The notes beneath the pieces are model-generated. The model did no database searches. It saw only the letters and a program-made list of their open reading frames with translations, and was not told where the DNA came from. Positions 26,063 through 33,975 of a stretch of DNA of 64,000 nt are shown here, piece by piece. The stretch comes from Streptomyces hiroshimensis (lineage in GTDB: Bacteria; Actinomycetota; Actinomycetes; Streptomycetales; Streptomycetaceae): positions 239,037 to 303,036 of the forward strand of contig NZ_BMUT01000001.1 in assembly GCF_014650335.1 (NCBI RefSeq). The letters are read 5' to 3'. The translations under genes and the position numbers were made by a program. Positions within the stretch are counted from its first letter, which is position 1; each line of letters begins with the position of its first letter.

Positions 26063-26091
26063 ATTCTAAGTGGAAGTTAAAGTATCGACAA
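26063..26091 (-). promoter_or_regulatory. HrdB-type promoter for the pgs operon
   Basis: On the minus strand, -35 TTGTCG (26091-26086) and -10 TAGAAT (26068-26063) are separated by exactly 17 bp in the only AT-rich part of the divergent region. Transcription would start near 26056, leaving about 97 bp to ATG 25959. This supports one transcript for the four-gene operon. Confidence 0.6.
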
Positions 26092-26183
26092 AATCTTCAC
26101 GGCGCGTGTGTCATGTGCGTGCGCAGCAGGCTCAGTTGGAGTAGGGGCGGGAAAGGGTGCCGCTCCGGGGTACTTTTGCCCGC

Positions 26184-27218
26184 ATGACGAGCCAGCCGCA
26201 GACCGCCGCCCGCACTGCACGTACTGCACACACCGTGCTGTCCTGCGTGCTGCTCGGCGCGCTGGCCCTGACCGGCGCCACCGGCTGCGGGGGCCCGTCG
26301 CCGGCGTCGGCGGACGGGCGCAAGGACACCCCCGCGGTGCGCAAGGCCGCCCCCGAGCCCACCGGCACCGTCGACCTCGCCCGGCACATCACCGACTACA
26401 CGGACGGCATCACCGCAGACGGCAGCTACCGCATCCCCACCGAGCGCGAGCGCCGGGCCGTCGCCGACGGCGTCCGCGCGCTCCTCGACGGGGACTGCGC
26501 CGCGGCCGCCCGCCGCCTCTCGGCCGTGGGGTACGCCGTCCGCACCCTCGCCGACAGCACCGGCGGCGACAGCACCGGTGGCGCCCGCTACGCGGAGATC
26601 GCCGACGCCACGCGCGAGGGCGAGGCCCGGCGCGGCTGGGGCCGCGTCTACGTGGACCTGCGCGGCCCGGCCCGCTGGCAGGTCCAGGTCCCGCACCCCT
26701 CCGCCGACCAGCGCACCGAACAGCTCGGCATCGGGCTCCTGCGCGGCGCCCCGGGCGGCGTGCTCGTCCTGGCCGGAGCCCACCGCGCCGCGGACTCGGG
26801 CGACGGCCCCGACGCCGCGGACGTCGCCCACCGCCGCGACTCCGTCTTCGCGGCCGTCTCCGACGCCCTCGCGGACCGCCGCCTGCCCGCGGTGCAGGTC
26901 CACGGCTTCGCCGACAGCAGCCTGCCCGACCACGACGTCGTCGTCTCTCCCGGCAAGGGCGAGGAGGGCCTCCCCTCCGCCCGCCGCCTCTCCGCGGCCT
27001 ACCGCGCGCAGGGCATGCGGGTCTGCGAGGTCTGGGAGCGCTACTGCGGCCGCCTGGAGGGCCGCACGAACGTGGAGGGCGAGTACGCGGAGCAGGCCGG
27101 GGTGCCGTTCCTGCACGTGGAGCACAACCGGCGCGTACGGGACGACGACGAGCTGGTCGCGAAGGCGGTACGGGCGCTGGTGGAGGTCGCGAAGACGTGG
27201 GGGCCGGAGCGGGGCTGA
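26184..27218 (+). CDS. Lipoprotein with PghP / N-formylglutamate-hydrolase-like motif layout
   Basis: 344 aa. The signal peptide ends in a loose lipobox, ATGC, near residue 35. The first half (35-150) is not recognised. The second half carries QVPHPSADQRTE (about 179), AGAHRA (about 205), VQVHGF (about 246), VVVSPG (about 258) and, near the end, TNVEGEYA...FLHVEHNRRVR. This order of PHxxxxxxxE, HG and a final acidic/Arg block resembles the zinc amidohydrolases that include phage and Bacillus poly-gamma-glutamate hydrolase and N-formylglutamate amidohydrolase. The resemblance is in motif order only and is my inference. The gene is divergent from the pgs operon. ATG 26184 follows an open stretch. 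Confidence 0.6.
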   Translation: MTSQPQTAARTARTAHTVLSCVLLGALALTGATGCGGPSPASADGRKDTPAVRKAAPEPTGTVDLARHITDYTDGITADGSYRIPTERERRAVADGVRALLDGDCAAAARRLSAVGYAVRTLADSTGGDSTGGARYAEIADATREGEARRGWGRVYVDLRGPARWQVQVPHPSADQRTEQLGIGLLRGAPGGVLVLAGAHRAADSGDGPDAADVAHRRDSVFAAVSDALADRRLPAVQVHGFADSSLPDHDVVVSPGKGEEGLPSARRLSAAYRAQGMRVCEVWERYCGRLEGRTNVEGEYAEQAGVPFLHVEHNRRVRDDDELVAKAVRALVEVAKTWGPERG

Positions 27219-27240
27219 CCATGCGGCCGCGGCCCGCCGT

Positions 27241-27846
27241 TCAACTGAAGTCCAAGCCCCCCGTGCGGGTGCGCTTGAGTTCGAAGAAGTTCGGGTAACC
27301 GGCCAGCAGCCGCACGCCGTCGAAGATCCGAGCGGCCTCCTCGCCCCGCGGGATGGCAGTGAGGACGGGCCCGAAGAAGGCGACACCGTCGACATGGATG
27401 GTCGGCGTACCGACCTCTTCGCCGACCGGGTCCATGCCCTCGTGGTGGCTCTTGCGCAGCCCCTCGTCGTAATCGGTCGAACGAGCCGCGTCCGCCAGCG
27501 ACTCCGGGAGGCCGCTGTCGGCCAGCGCCTTCCTGATCAGCTCGTCGGACACCTCGCCGTCGTCGTTGTGAATGCGCGTGCCGAGGGCCGTGTACAGGTC
27601 GCGCAGCACGGCCTCCCCGTACGTCTCTGCCGCGGCCGTGCACACGCGTACCGGGCCCCAGCCCACGTCGAGAAGTCTGCGGTAGCGCTCGGGCAGATCG
27701 GCACGGCCTTCGTTGAGTACGGAGAGGCTCATGACGCGGAACCGCAGGTCGAGGTCACGGTGGCGCTCGACCTCCAGGATCCAGCGGGAGGTGATCCAGG
27801 CGAAGGGGCAGATGGGGTCGAAGTAGAAGTCGACTTTGTGTGTCAT
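27241..27846 (-). CDS. Mycothiol-dependent DsbA-family reductase (Rv2466c-like) with altered active site
   Basis: The 201-aa product closely resembles mycobacterial Rv2466c along its whole length: [41 protein letters not shown] and [11 protein letters not shown]. Rv2466c is a mycothiol-dependent thioredoxin-fold reductase of the oxidative-stress response, with a CPWC active site. Here the motif is CPFA (Cys13-Pro-Phe-Ala16): the nucleophile remains and the resolving Cys is lost, which fits a monothiol mechanism using mycothiol. It is cytoplasmic, with no signal peptide. Neighbours give no functional hint. Confidence 0.88.
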   Translation of the reverse strand: MTHKVDFYFDPICPFAWITSRWILEVERHRDLDLRFRVMSLSVLNEGRADLPERYRRLLDVGWGPVRVCTAAAETYGEAVLRDLYTALGTRIHNDDGEVSDELIRKALADSGLPESLADAARSTDYDEGLRKSHHEGMDPVGEEVGTPTIHVDGVAFFGPVLTAIPRGEEAARIFDGVRLLAGYPNFFELKRTRTGGLDFS

Positions 27847-27928
27847 GACTCTGAGGCTACGGAGAAAGGTGGACCGATAGGCAGATCCACTTCCCTCCGC
27901 AGATCGTGGGCCAATCCGCGTTCCATGC

Positions 27929-27961
27929 GTCTGCGAGGCCCGGGAGCGCTACTGCGGCCGC
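27929..27961. repeat. 33-bp displaced copy of part of the adjacent lipoprotein gene
   Basis: Positions 27929-27961 match 27021-27053, inside the lipoprotein gene, at 31 of 33 bases in the same orientation. The copy is in the 215-bp region (27847-28061) between the DsbA-type gene and the next membrane protein gene. No other gene content is visible there. Confidence 0.7.
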
Positions 27962-28061
27962 TCGCAGAGCGCGGCGCGGGCGCTCGTGGGGCAGCGCCCG
28001 GCGTCACGCGCACCGCTTCCGGACATGGCGCGGCGCGGGGCGCGCGGATCCCGTTCCCGGG

Positions 28062-29546
28062 TTACTTCCCGGCCTTGTGCAGGAGCTGGGCGACCGGCTG
28101 ATCGGTCGCCACGTACATGGTCTTCATGCCGTACGGCTCCTGCTCCGACTCGGCCAGCGCTTCCTGACCCTCGGGGGCCCGGGAGATGTCGACGTGCATG
28201 TACGGGTCGGTGTCGCCCTTCGCGAAGCCGGCCTTGTCGTTCCCCTTCGGCAGCACCCACCACATCGATGCGTAGTCGGGTGAGCGAGTGATGTTCAGCA
28301 TTTCACTGCTGTGGTAGATCCGGGAGTCGTAGCGGAAGAATTCGTCGCCCGGAGCGGCGATCCACTCGGGCGCGTCGCGGACGTGCTCGTGCTTCTCGGA
28401 GTCGGGGTTCCAGGAGTACTGGAGTGAATCGCGGTAGCTGTTGCTCAGCTTGCACCGGTCGGCCCGGATGTAGGACACGCTCGCAAGGAGGGAGACCCGG
28501 CCCGGATCCGGGTGCAGCGGGACCTGCACGGTGATGTCGGTGCTGAGGTCGTCACCGGGGTCGAGCCGGGACCCCGCGTCCACGAAGACGCCCGCCCCCA
28601 GCATGTGGGAGGGGGAAGAACGCTCATGACGGAGAGTGGAATTGCTCGCCGTCAGGTCGCTCTTCCAGTCCGCCATGGCATTCGGCTTGTCCGAGAAAGC
28701 GCTGGGGAAGCCCTGGACCCTCCACAGGGTACCGACGACGAAGATCGGGACCGAGCCCTCGTTGCGGAAGGTGACATGGGTCGGCACCTGCAGGACCGTA
28801 CGCCCGGAATTCACCACCGGATTCCCCAGCGAGACTCCGAAAGGAACCTTGACCGGCGTGGCGTACGGCACGTACATCACCGAGTACGCCACGCTCGCGA
28901 CGCCGACGGCGGCGGACACCGCTACGCCGAGTGCAAAGCTCTTCGGATACGGGATGCTCCGCCAGACCCGCTGCCGCCCCAGCATCCACAGCGCCCAGCC
29001 GGACCAGAGGGCCAGCGCGATCCAGAGCCAGAGGTACGGGGTGTAGTCGCCGCCCTCGATCTGCATGACCAGGAACACGAGGTTCGTGCCGGTGACGGCG
29101 AGGACGGCGAGCAGCACGCCCTCGCCGGAGAACCTCACCGCCCTCTTGCCCCAGTAGTCGCAGACGGCGGCCACCCCGACCAGTTCGGCCAGTGCCGCGG
29201 CCAGCAGCAGGACCCCCATCAGCCGACCGCCGTAGGCCAGTGCGTGGAATGCGTCCGCCAGTCCCACGCGCACGAGGACGGTCACCGATGCGAGCAGCCC
29301 GAGCGCCATGACGACGGCTGCGGTCCGCCTCCGCCGCGGGCGGTCCGGCCAGTCGTTCCTGTCACCCAGCCAGAGCATGTGGGTGCGGTCGCCGAGATCG
29401 ACGTCCGGCGGCACGCCCGCCCGGCCCAGCAACCGGCGTAGCCCCTGCTCCGACCAGGCCTTGCCGACGACCTTCCCCCCGACGGACACGGCCCTCAGGC
29501 CGCGGTTGTCGGGGGCGTGCACGACGACGAAGGGGTGATTCCTCAT
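28062..29546 (-). CDS. Hypothetical multi-spanning membrane protein
   Basis: 494 aa from ATG 29546; an in-frame start eight codons earlier is possible. Residues 1-70 are cytoplasmic, beginning HPFVVVHAPDNRGLRAVSVGG, which looks like a small beta-rich domain. Five membrane segments follow between about 77 and 225. The remaining 270 residues form a Trp/Tyr-rich, probably extracytoplasmic domain with two possible Ig-like strands (TVLQVPTHVTFRNEGSVPIFV). I do not recognise the family. The gene is slightly less GC-rich than its neighbours, which may point to recent acquisition. Confidence 0.65.
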   Translation of the reverse strand: MRNHPFVVVHAPDNRGLRAVSVGGKVVGKAWSEQGLRRLLGRAGVPPDVDLGDRTHMLWLGDRNDWPDRPRRRRTAAVVMALGLLASVTVLVRVGLADAFHALAYGGRLMGVLLLAAALAELVGVAAVCDYWGKRAVRFSGEGVLLAVLAVTGTNLVFLVMQIEGGDYTPYLWLWIALALWSGWALWMLGRQRVWRSIPYPKSFALGVAVSAAVGVASVAYSVMYVPYATPVKVPFGVSLGNPVVNSGRTVLQVPTHVTFRNEGSVPIFVVGTLWRVQGFPSAFSDKPNAMADWKSDLTASNSTLRHERSSPSHMLGAGVFVDAGSRLDPGDDLSTDITVQVPLHPDPGRVSLLASVSYIRADRCKLSNSYRDSLQYSWNPDSEKHEHVRDAPEWIAAPGDEFFRYDSRIYHSSEMLNITRSPDYASMWWVLPKGNDKAGFAKGDTDPYMHVDISRAPEGQEALAESEQEPYGMKTMYVATDQPVAQLLHKAGK

Positions 29547-29664
29547 GGCGCCACGATCGCGGGTCCCCACGGGCCCCGCATCCGGAGTACAGCCCCGGCC
29601 CGGCCGTCAGAGCCGACGTCCCGCATGGCCGGCGAGTGATGCCGGTGGCGCTCCTGCCGGTACG

Positions 29665-29949
29665 GCCTTTCTGCGGCTGTTCACCGACGCCGTGCGGGAC
29701 CGCTTGGCCGAACTGGCAGTTGACGTCCACCCGGTGGAGCGGCGCAGCGGCATCGGATGCCGGCTTCTCGGCGCCGCCATGGCGGCTGCCTGGGACGGAT
29801 CCCGACGCTGCGTCGTCGCGCAGGCCGGGGCCGGATCGCTCGGCGACCGGTTCCTGTCGGCCCAGGGCTTCCGCAAGATCTTCACACTGCGGTACGCCCG
29901 CTTTGCGCTTGCGGGCGCGGGCCCCGGGGCCGGCCTTCGTTCCGCGTAG
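29665..29949 (+). pseudogene. Remnant of a GNAT acetyltransferase (C-terminal half)
   Basis: The frame encodes VDVHPVERRSGIGCRLL, which is GNAT motif A with its acetyl-CoA loop, then FLSAQGFRKIFTLRYARF, the usual end of the fold. The N-terminal strands and helices of a complete GNAT (about 60-80 residues) are missing, and the upstream part of the frame is low-complexity and overlaps the start of the divergent membrane protein gene. A decayed gene is more likely than a working enzyme. Confidence 0.5.
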
Positions 29950-29996
29950 CGCATGGTGGCCCAGCTGATGCGCAGGCGCATTGCGGGTGGTGGAGG

Positions 29997-30245
29997 TCAG
30001 ACGGTGATGGCGAAGACCCGGAGGTGAGGGTTGGGGCCCACGATGATTGCGTAGTGGACGATGGCGGCGGGCGTCGTAACGATGCGCACCGTGTCGTCCA
30101 TCTCGTACTTGTCGGCCTGCGGCCAGGACCAAGGGTCGGAGCAGGCCCGCAGCATTGCGTTGTGCAGTTCCTGCCTGACAGTAACCGGCAGGGCCTTGAT
30201 GGTCTCGCCTACGTTTGCGGCGAACCGTGCGGGGATGGCCGTCAC
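29997..30245 (-). CDS. RelE/ParE-like toxin of a type II toxin-antitoxin pair
   Basis: 82 aa from a GTG at 30245 that overlaps the antitoxin stop by four bases (GTGA). The product is small and ends in a run of beta strands (TVRIVTTPAAIVHYAIIV, LRVFAITV) after two helices (FAANVGETIKALP, RQELHNAMLRAC), the order of RelE/ParE toxins, which cleave mRNA at the ribosome or poison gyrase. Sequence identity to a named subfamily is not obvious, so the target is unknown. Confidence 0.65.
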   Translation of the reverse strand: MTAIPARFAANVGETIKALPVTVRQELHNAMLRACSDPWSWPQADKYEMDDTVRIVTTPAAIVHYAIIVGPNPHLRVFAITV

Positions 30246-30499
30246 GTGCCGAAGACCTCGCTCATGTCCATCGCGCCCTCTTCGGATTCGCCGGTGGTCT
30301 TCCACTTCTTGTAGGCCGCGAGGGCATGCATCTGTGCGCGGGCTTCCCTCAGTGCCGGACTGCCGGATGCCGCGGCTTGGTCGGCTGCGAGCACATCGCT
30401 TACGTAATCGCCGATGCTCATGCCGGCGCGGGCGGCAGCGGCCCGCACTTGCTCGGCCAGATCTTCAGGAACTCGCGCGTTCAGCTGGGTCGTAGCCAT
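30242..30499 (-). CDS. Ribbon-helix-helix antitoxin
   Basis: 85 aa. The N-terminus TTQLNARVPEDLAEQVRAAAARAGMSIGDYV is a ribbon-helix-helix DNA-binding fold (strand about 3-9, helices about 11-24 and 28-40). The C-terminal half is charged and would wrap the toxin. It precedes the toxin in one operon, the common order. A 9-bp inverted repeat overlaps its own start codon, which fits autoregulation. Confidence 0.75.
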   Translation of the reverse strand: MATTQLNARVPEDLAEQVRAAAARAGMSIGDYVSDVLAADQAAASGSPALREARAQMHALAAYKKWKTTGESEEGAMDMSEVFGT

Positions 30500-30524
30500 A
30501 GCAGAATCCTAGCGATCTGCTATG
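30497..30524. promoter_or_regulatory. Operator-promoter of the toxin-antitoxin pair
   Basis: CATAGCAGA (30497-30505) and TCTGCTATG (30516-30524) are perfect 9-bp arms with a 10-bp spacer. The inner arm contains the antitoxin ATG. On the minus strand the spacer includes TAGGAT, a usable -10 box only six bases before the ATG. This suggests a leaderless message repressed by the antitoxin bound across the site. Confidence 0.65.
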
Positions 30525-30613
30525 CGGCTCGGCAGGAGAATGAGGTGATGCGTCACGAGCGGGGGGACGGGCGGGGCTGTCGTGTCGGCGGTGCGCGCCG
30601 GGCGCCGTGTGCC

Positions 30614-32170
30614 TCAGCGGCGCTGCACGGCGGCCGAGACGATCTCGCCGTTGTTCACCGTGAACGTGCCGGAGAAGTACCGGTGCGATCCGTCGGTCTG
30701 TGTCGCGTCGAGCTGGACGCCCACGGTGTCGCCGGACACGGAGGTGACGGTGACGGAGTCCGACGCGGTGGTCGCGAAACCCTTGACGAACTCCCCGTAG
30801 GAACCACCGAGGTTCTTGCCCCCGAGCTCCCAGGCGCGGGCGTAGTCATGGTTGTTGATGGCGGCGTAGTAGTCCTGCACCACCTGCTGGGGAGCGGCGG
30901 CGGGCGTGCCGGTGGGCGGTTGGGCCGGTGGGGGTGGTGCGGGTGGTGCAGGTGGTGCGGACGGCGGGGTGCTGGGGGCCGTGGACGGTACGGGCTGCGG
31001 AGCGTGGTGCGGGCTGCTCGTCAGTTTCCACACCGCGAGACCGCCGCCGAGGAGGCCCAGGACCAGGGAGACCGCGGTGATCAGGGCACGCACGCGCGCC
31101 TTGCGCCGGGGCCGGCCGCCGCCCGGTGCGCCCGGAGGGGGAGGGGCCTGACCGCCTGCGGCGGTGCCTCCCGCCGCCGGTACGGGTACCGGTGCGGGGA
31201 CGGTCGGCGGTGGGTGGGGCTCACGTTGCGGGGGCGGGGGTGGTGGCGGAGGCGGAGTGATCGGTTGTGTCGCCGTGACGGACGGTTTGGCCACCACGTC
31301 GGCGAGCATGCGCCGGGCCTGCTCGGCGTCGGGCCGCTGATCCGGGTCCTTGCTCAGCAACGCCTCGACCACCGGGGCCAGTGGCCCGGCGTGCCGAGGC
31401 GGCGGCAGAGGGTCGGCCGCCACCGCTTGCAGCGTTTCGGCATCCTTGGCGCGCCGGAACGGGGGCTCGCCCTCCAAGGCGCTGTACAGCGTGGCGCCCA
31501 GTGACCACAGGTCCGACGGCGGGCCGGGCGGGCCCACGGCCAGCTCCGGCGCCACGTACGCGGCCGATCCGACGGCACTGACGATGCGGGCCAGATCGGC
31601 CGGGCCCTCGAATGCGGCGAGGCCGAAGCCGGTGAGCACCACCCTGCCGCTGTGTTCCAGCAGCACGCTCGCCGGTGTGACGTCCCCGTGGAGCACGCCG
31701 ATGCGGTGGGCCTGTTGCAGGGCGCCCAGCAGCGGCTGGGCGAGGCGGGCCGCATCACGCGGCCGTAGTGTCCCCTCCTTGGAGAGGACGTCGGCGAGGG
31801 AGCGCCCGTCGACCAGCTCCATCACGATCCACGGCCGCCCGTCCTGCTCCAGCACGTCGAAGACGGTGACGGCGTTGGCGTGCCGGATCCGGGCGGCCTC
31901 CCGGGTCTTCCGCAGGATGCGGGCGTACAGCGCGGCGAGCTCCTCGGGCGGCAGACCGCCGACGGTCACTTCCTTGACCGCCACCTCGCGGTCGAGCGCG
32001 GTATCCACCGCCCGGCGGACCGTGCCCGTCGTGCCGTCGCCGAGCGCCTCGCCCAGCCGGTACCGGCCGGCCAGCAGCCCTTCCGCTCCGCGGCCCGGTC
32101 CGGGGCTCTCGCCGGTTCCGGGACCGCCCTGCCCGCTCACGGTGCGTCCCTTCGTGATCCCTGATTCCAT
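30614..32170 (-). CDS. Membrane Ser/Thr kinase-like protein with degenerate catalytic site
   Basis: 518 aa. A PknB-type kinase domain spans about 36-295: Lys66 in VAVKEV is kept, and APELA and DLWSLG are normal. The catalytic loop is HGDVTPASVLL (161-171), so HRD is HGD, the Lys is Thr165 and the Asn is Ser168. The metal-binding DFG is GFG (181-183). A Pro-rich linker, one membrane segment (362-381), a second Pro-rich linker and an extracytoplasmic NTF2-like domain (about 428-518) follow. Loss of the DFG Asp and loop Asn suggests weak or no phosphotransfer. The frame opens upstream, but ATG 32170 starts the family-like part. The gene is divergent from an SH3/coiled-coil gene pair. Confidence 0.8.
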   Translation of the reverse strand: MESGITKGRTVSGQGGPGTGESPGPGRGAEGLLAGRYRLGEALGDGTTGTVRRAVDTALDREVAVKEVTVGGLPPEELAALYARILRKTREAARIRHANAVTVFDVLEQDGRPWIVMELVDGRSLADVLSKEGTLRPRDAARLAQPLLGALQQAHRIGVLHGDVTPASVLLEHSGRVVLTGFGLAAFEGPADLARIVSAVGSAAYVAPELAVGPPGPPSDLWSLGATLYSALEGEPPFRRAKDAETLQAVAADPLPPPRHAGPLAPVVEALLSKDPDQRPDAEQARRMLADVVAKPSVTATQPITPPPPPPPPPQREPHPPPTVPAPVPVPAAGGTAAGGQAPPPPGAPGGGRPRRKARVRALITAVSLVLGLLGGGLAVWKLTSSPHHAPQPVPSTAPSTPPSAPPAPPAPPPPAQPPTGTPAAAPQQVVQDYYAAINNHDYARAWELGGKNLGGSYGEFVKGFATTASDSVTVTSVSGDTVGVQLDATQTDGSHRYFSGTFTVNNGEIVSAAVQRR

Positions 32171-32272
32171 ACTGCGCCGCCGGGCCGGGGTTCGCCTCAT
32201 CCGTATCCCCTTGATCCGCCGGGCCCGCAGTGCGAGGCTGAATTCAGGGGACCCCTCGGAAGGGTCCATGCC

Positions 32273-32800
32273 ATGACCAGCGCGAATGACGAATTCGTCG
32301 CCACCCATACGGTCCCCGCGTGGGGCGCGGATCTGTGGAGCCTGCCGGATCCGGATGCGGATCCGGGACAACAGCCCGTCGCCGAGCTCCCCGGCGGTAC
32401 GGAAGTGCAGGTCGTCGAGCGGCGGCCCGACGGCTGGGTGCGGCTCACGGCCCGCGGCGGCCCGGCCGGCTGGACCGACGGGCGCCACCTGGAGGCGGTC
32501 TCGCCGGACGAGTCCGTCGATGCCGACGCCATGGAGCTGATCGCGCAGCTGCAGGGCGCGCTGTCGACCTGCTCGCAACTGCTTGAGGATTTGAAGGACG
32601 GGCGGATCGACGCCGGATCCTTCCGCGGCCGGGCGTTCCGCGCCGGGCTCGTCCTGCGCGATGAAGAAGCGTGGATGTGGGACTTCGCGAGCGGCTGGCA
32701 CTGCTACGACGGCGTCGGCCTTCGCCAGGTGGACCTGTCGGCCGAGAGCCGGGCGGATGCCGGGCGGGAGCGCGCCGAGGGGCGCGAGGAGCAGTCATGA
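32273..32800 (+). CDS. SH3-like domain protein of a putative signalling cluster
   Basis: 175 aa, soluble. The first half looks like a bacterial SH3-type barrel: PVAELPGGTEVQVVERRPDG and WVRLTARGGPAGWTDGRHL. The second half (about 85-160) has a helix (MELIAQLQGALSTCSQLLEDL) and a Trp-rich module ending EEAWMWDFASGWHCYDG. I do not recognise the latter. Its stop overlaps the next start by four bases (ATGA), so the two are coupled. It starts 103 bp from the divergent kinase-like gene. Confidence 0.7.
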   Translation: MTSANDEFVATHTVPAWGADLWSLPDPDADPGQQPVAELPGGTEVQVVERRPDGWVRLTARGGPAGWTDGRHLEAVSPDESVDADAMELIAQLQGALSTCSQLLEDLKDGRIDAGSFRGRAFRAGLVLRDEEAWMWDFASGWHCYDGVGLRQVDLSAESRADAGRERAEGREEQS

Positions 32801-33972
32801 AGGACTTGTCGCGGGGCTTCGACGACCTCATGCAGATGGAAAAGGCGCAGGATCTGATCAGGGGGTACGAGGAGGGGCTGGCTGCCAAACGAGCGATCCT
32901 GGCGAATAAGGAGGCGCAGCTCGCGGAGGGCAGCTTCCACTCCGGCATGACCGCGGAAGAGACAAAGGTCTGGGTCCAGCACCTCCGGGAGGGCATGGCG
33001 GAGCTCCAGCAGAGGATCGAACAGGTGCGGGCAGCGCTGTCGCGGGGGCCGGATGCCTGCCGTTCGTTGCTCCAGCAGAGAGCGGCCGAGGAGGACATGT
33101 TCCGCCGGGCGTTCGGGAGGATGCGCGACAACGTCGTTCCTCCCGAGCCGCAGGCCGCACCGGAACCCGGCGGTGCCGACATGGCCCCCGACGTTCCGGC
33201 GGAACCTCCTCGCCAAGGGTTGGTACGGAAGCCCGGCGGCGGCGTGGGGCAGGAGGTTCCCACGGGAGGCTTTCCCGCCACGGAGGCCGCCGAGGTACCC
33301 GGCGGCATCGGCGCGGCTCCCGAGCCTCCGCCGGTCGCACCTGTCGCCGCGGGCGAAGAAGTCATCGCGGGCGGTGACGCGGCCGCGGGCGCCGGAGCCG
33401 AAGTCGTGGGCGCCTCGCGGCTCGGCAGGGTGCTCGTGGGGCTTGTGATCATCGCCGGTGTGGCGATAGGCGGTTACTGGGCCTACAACCACTTCACCTC
33501 GCCGCCGGCGTCGTCTCCGTCCTCTCCCACGGCTACACAGCCGGCCTCCTTCGACATCAACGGGGACTACAACGGGACCGCGAACGGAGCGGCGTGTGCG
33601 AAGCCCCAGTGCTATGTCACCGTGACGAAGGTGAGCGACCCGAGCGGGCCCGGCGCCGACAATGCCGGGAAGATCACCGTGAATTTCACCGCCGTGAACT
33701 GGACGCCGGCGACCACGGGCGTGGCCAGCGTGGTCAACATGAAGATCGGCCCGATGGATGCCTGGCTCCAGCAAGACGGCACGGTCCAGGAAACCGGTTA
33801 CAACCCCTGGACCATCATTACCGACACCACGCCCGGCAGTAACTCCCGGACGTCCGGGAGCTACAAGCTGAGCGGGAAGTTCACCGGCGGTACGAACGGT
33901 TCGCCCTCGTACACGCTCACGATGAACGTGTCCGGCCTTGACTACCAGCTCGTGGGCACGCGCGCGGGCTGA
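32797..33972 (+). CDS. Coiled-coil membrane protein with extracytoplasmic C-terminal domain
   Basis: 391 aa. Residues 1-110 are predicted coiled coil (LIRGYEEGLAAKRAILANKE, MAELQQRIEQVRAALS). A Pro/Gly/Ala-rich linker follows to about 205, then one membrane segment (about 212-232, VLVGLVIIAGVAIGGYWAY). A Ser/Thr-rich stalk leads to a C-terminal domain (about 260-391) with two cysteines (AACAKPQCYV) and beta-rich Thr/Ser/Gly sequence. The layout, with cytoplasmic coil, one membrane pass and outer domain, mirrors the divergent kinase-like protein. Family and ligand are unknown. Confidence 0.7.
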   Translation: MKDLSRGFDDLMQMEKAQDLIRGYEEGLAAKRAILANKEAQLAEGSFHSGMTAEETKVWVQHLREGMAELQQRIEQVRAALSRGPDACRSLLQQRAAEEDMFRRAFGRMRDNVVPPEPQAAPEPGGADMAPDVPAEPPRQGLVRKPGGGVGQEVPTGGFPATEAAEVPGGIGAAPEPPPVAPVAAGEEVIAGGDAAAGAGAEVVGASRLGRVLVGLVIIAGVAIGGYWAYNHFTSPPASSPSSPTATQPASFDINGDYNGTANGAACAKPQCYVTVTKVSDPSGPGADNAGKITVNFTAVNWTPATTGVASVVNMKIGPMDAWLQQDGTVQETGYNPWTIITDTTPGSNSRTSGSYKLSGKFTGGTNGSPSYTLTMNVSGLDYQLVGTRAG

Positions 33973-33975
33973 GCC

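Noticed and set aside
29545..29949. An intact GNAT acetyltransferase
   Set aside because: Only the C-terminal half of the fold is encoded and the upstream frame is low-complexity and overlaps another gene start.
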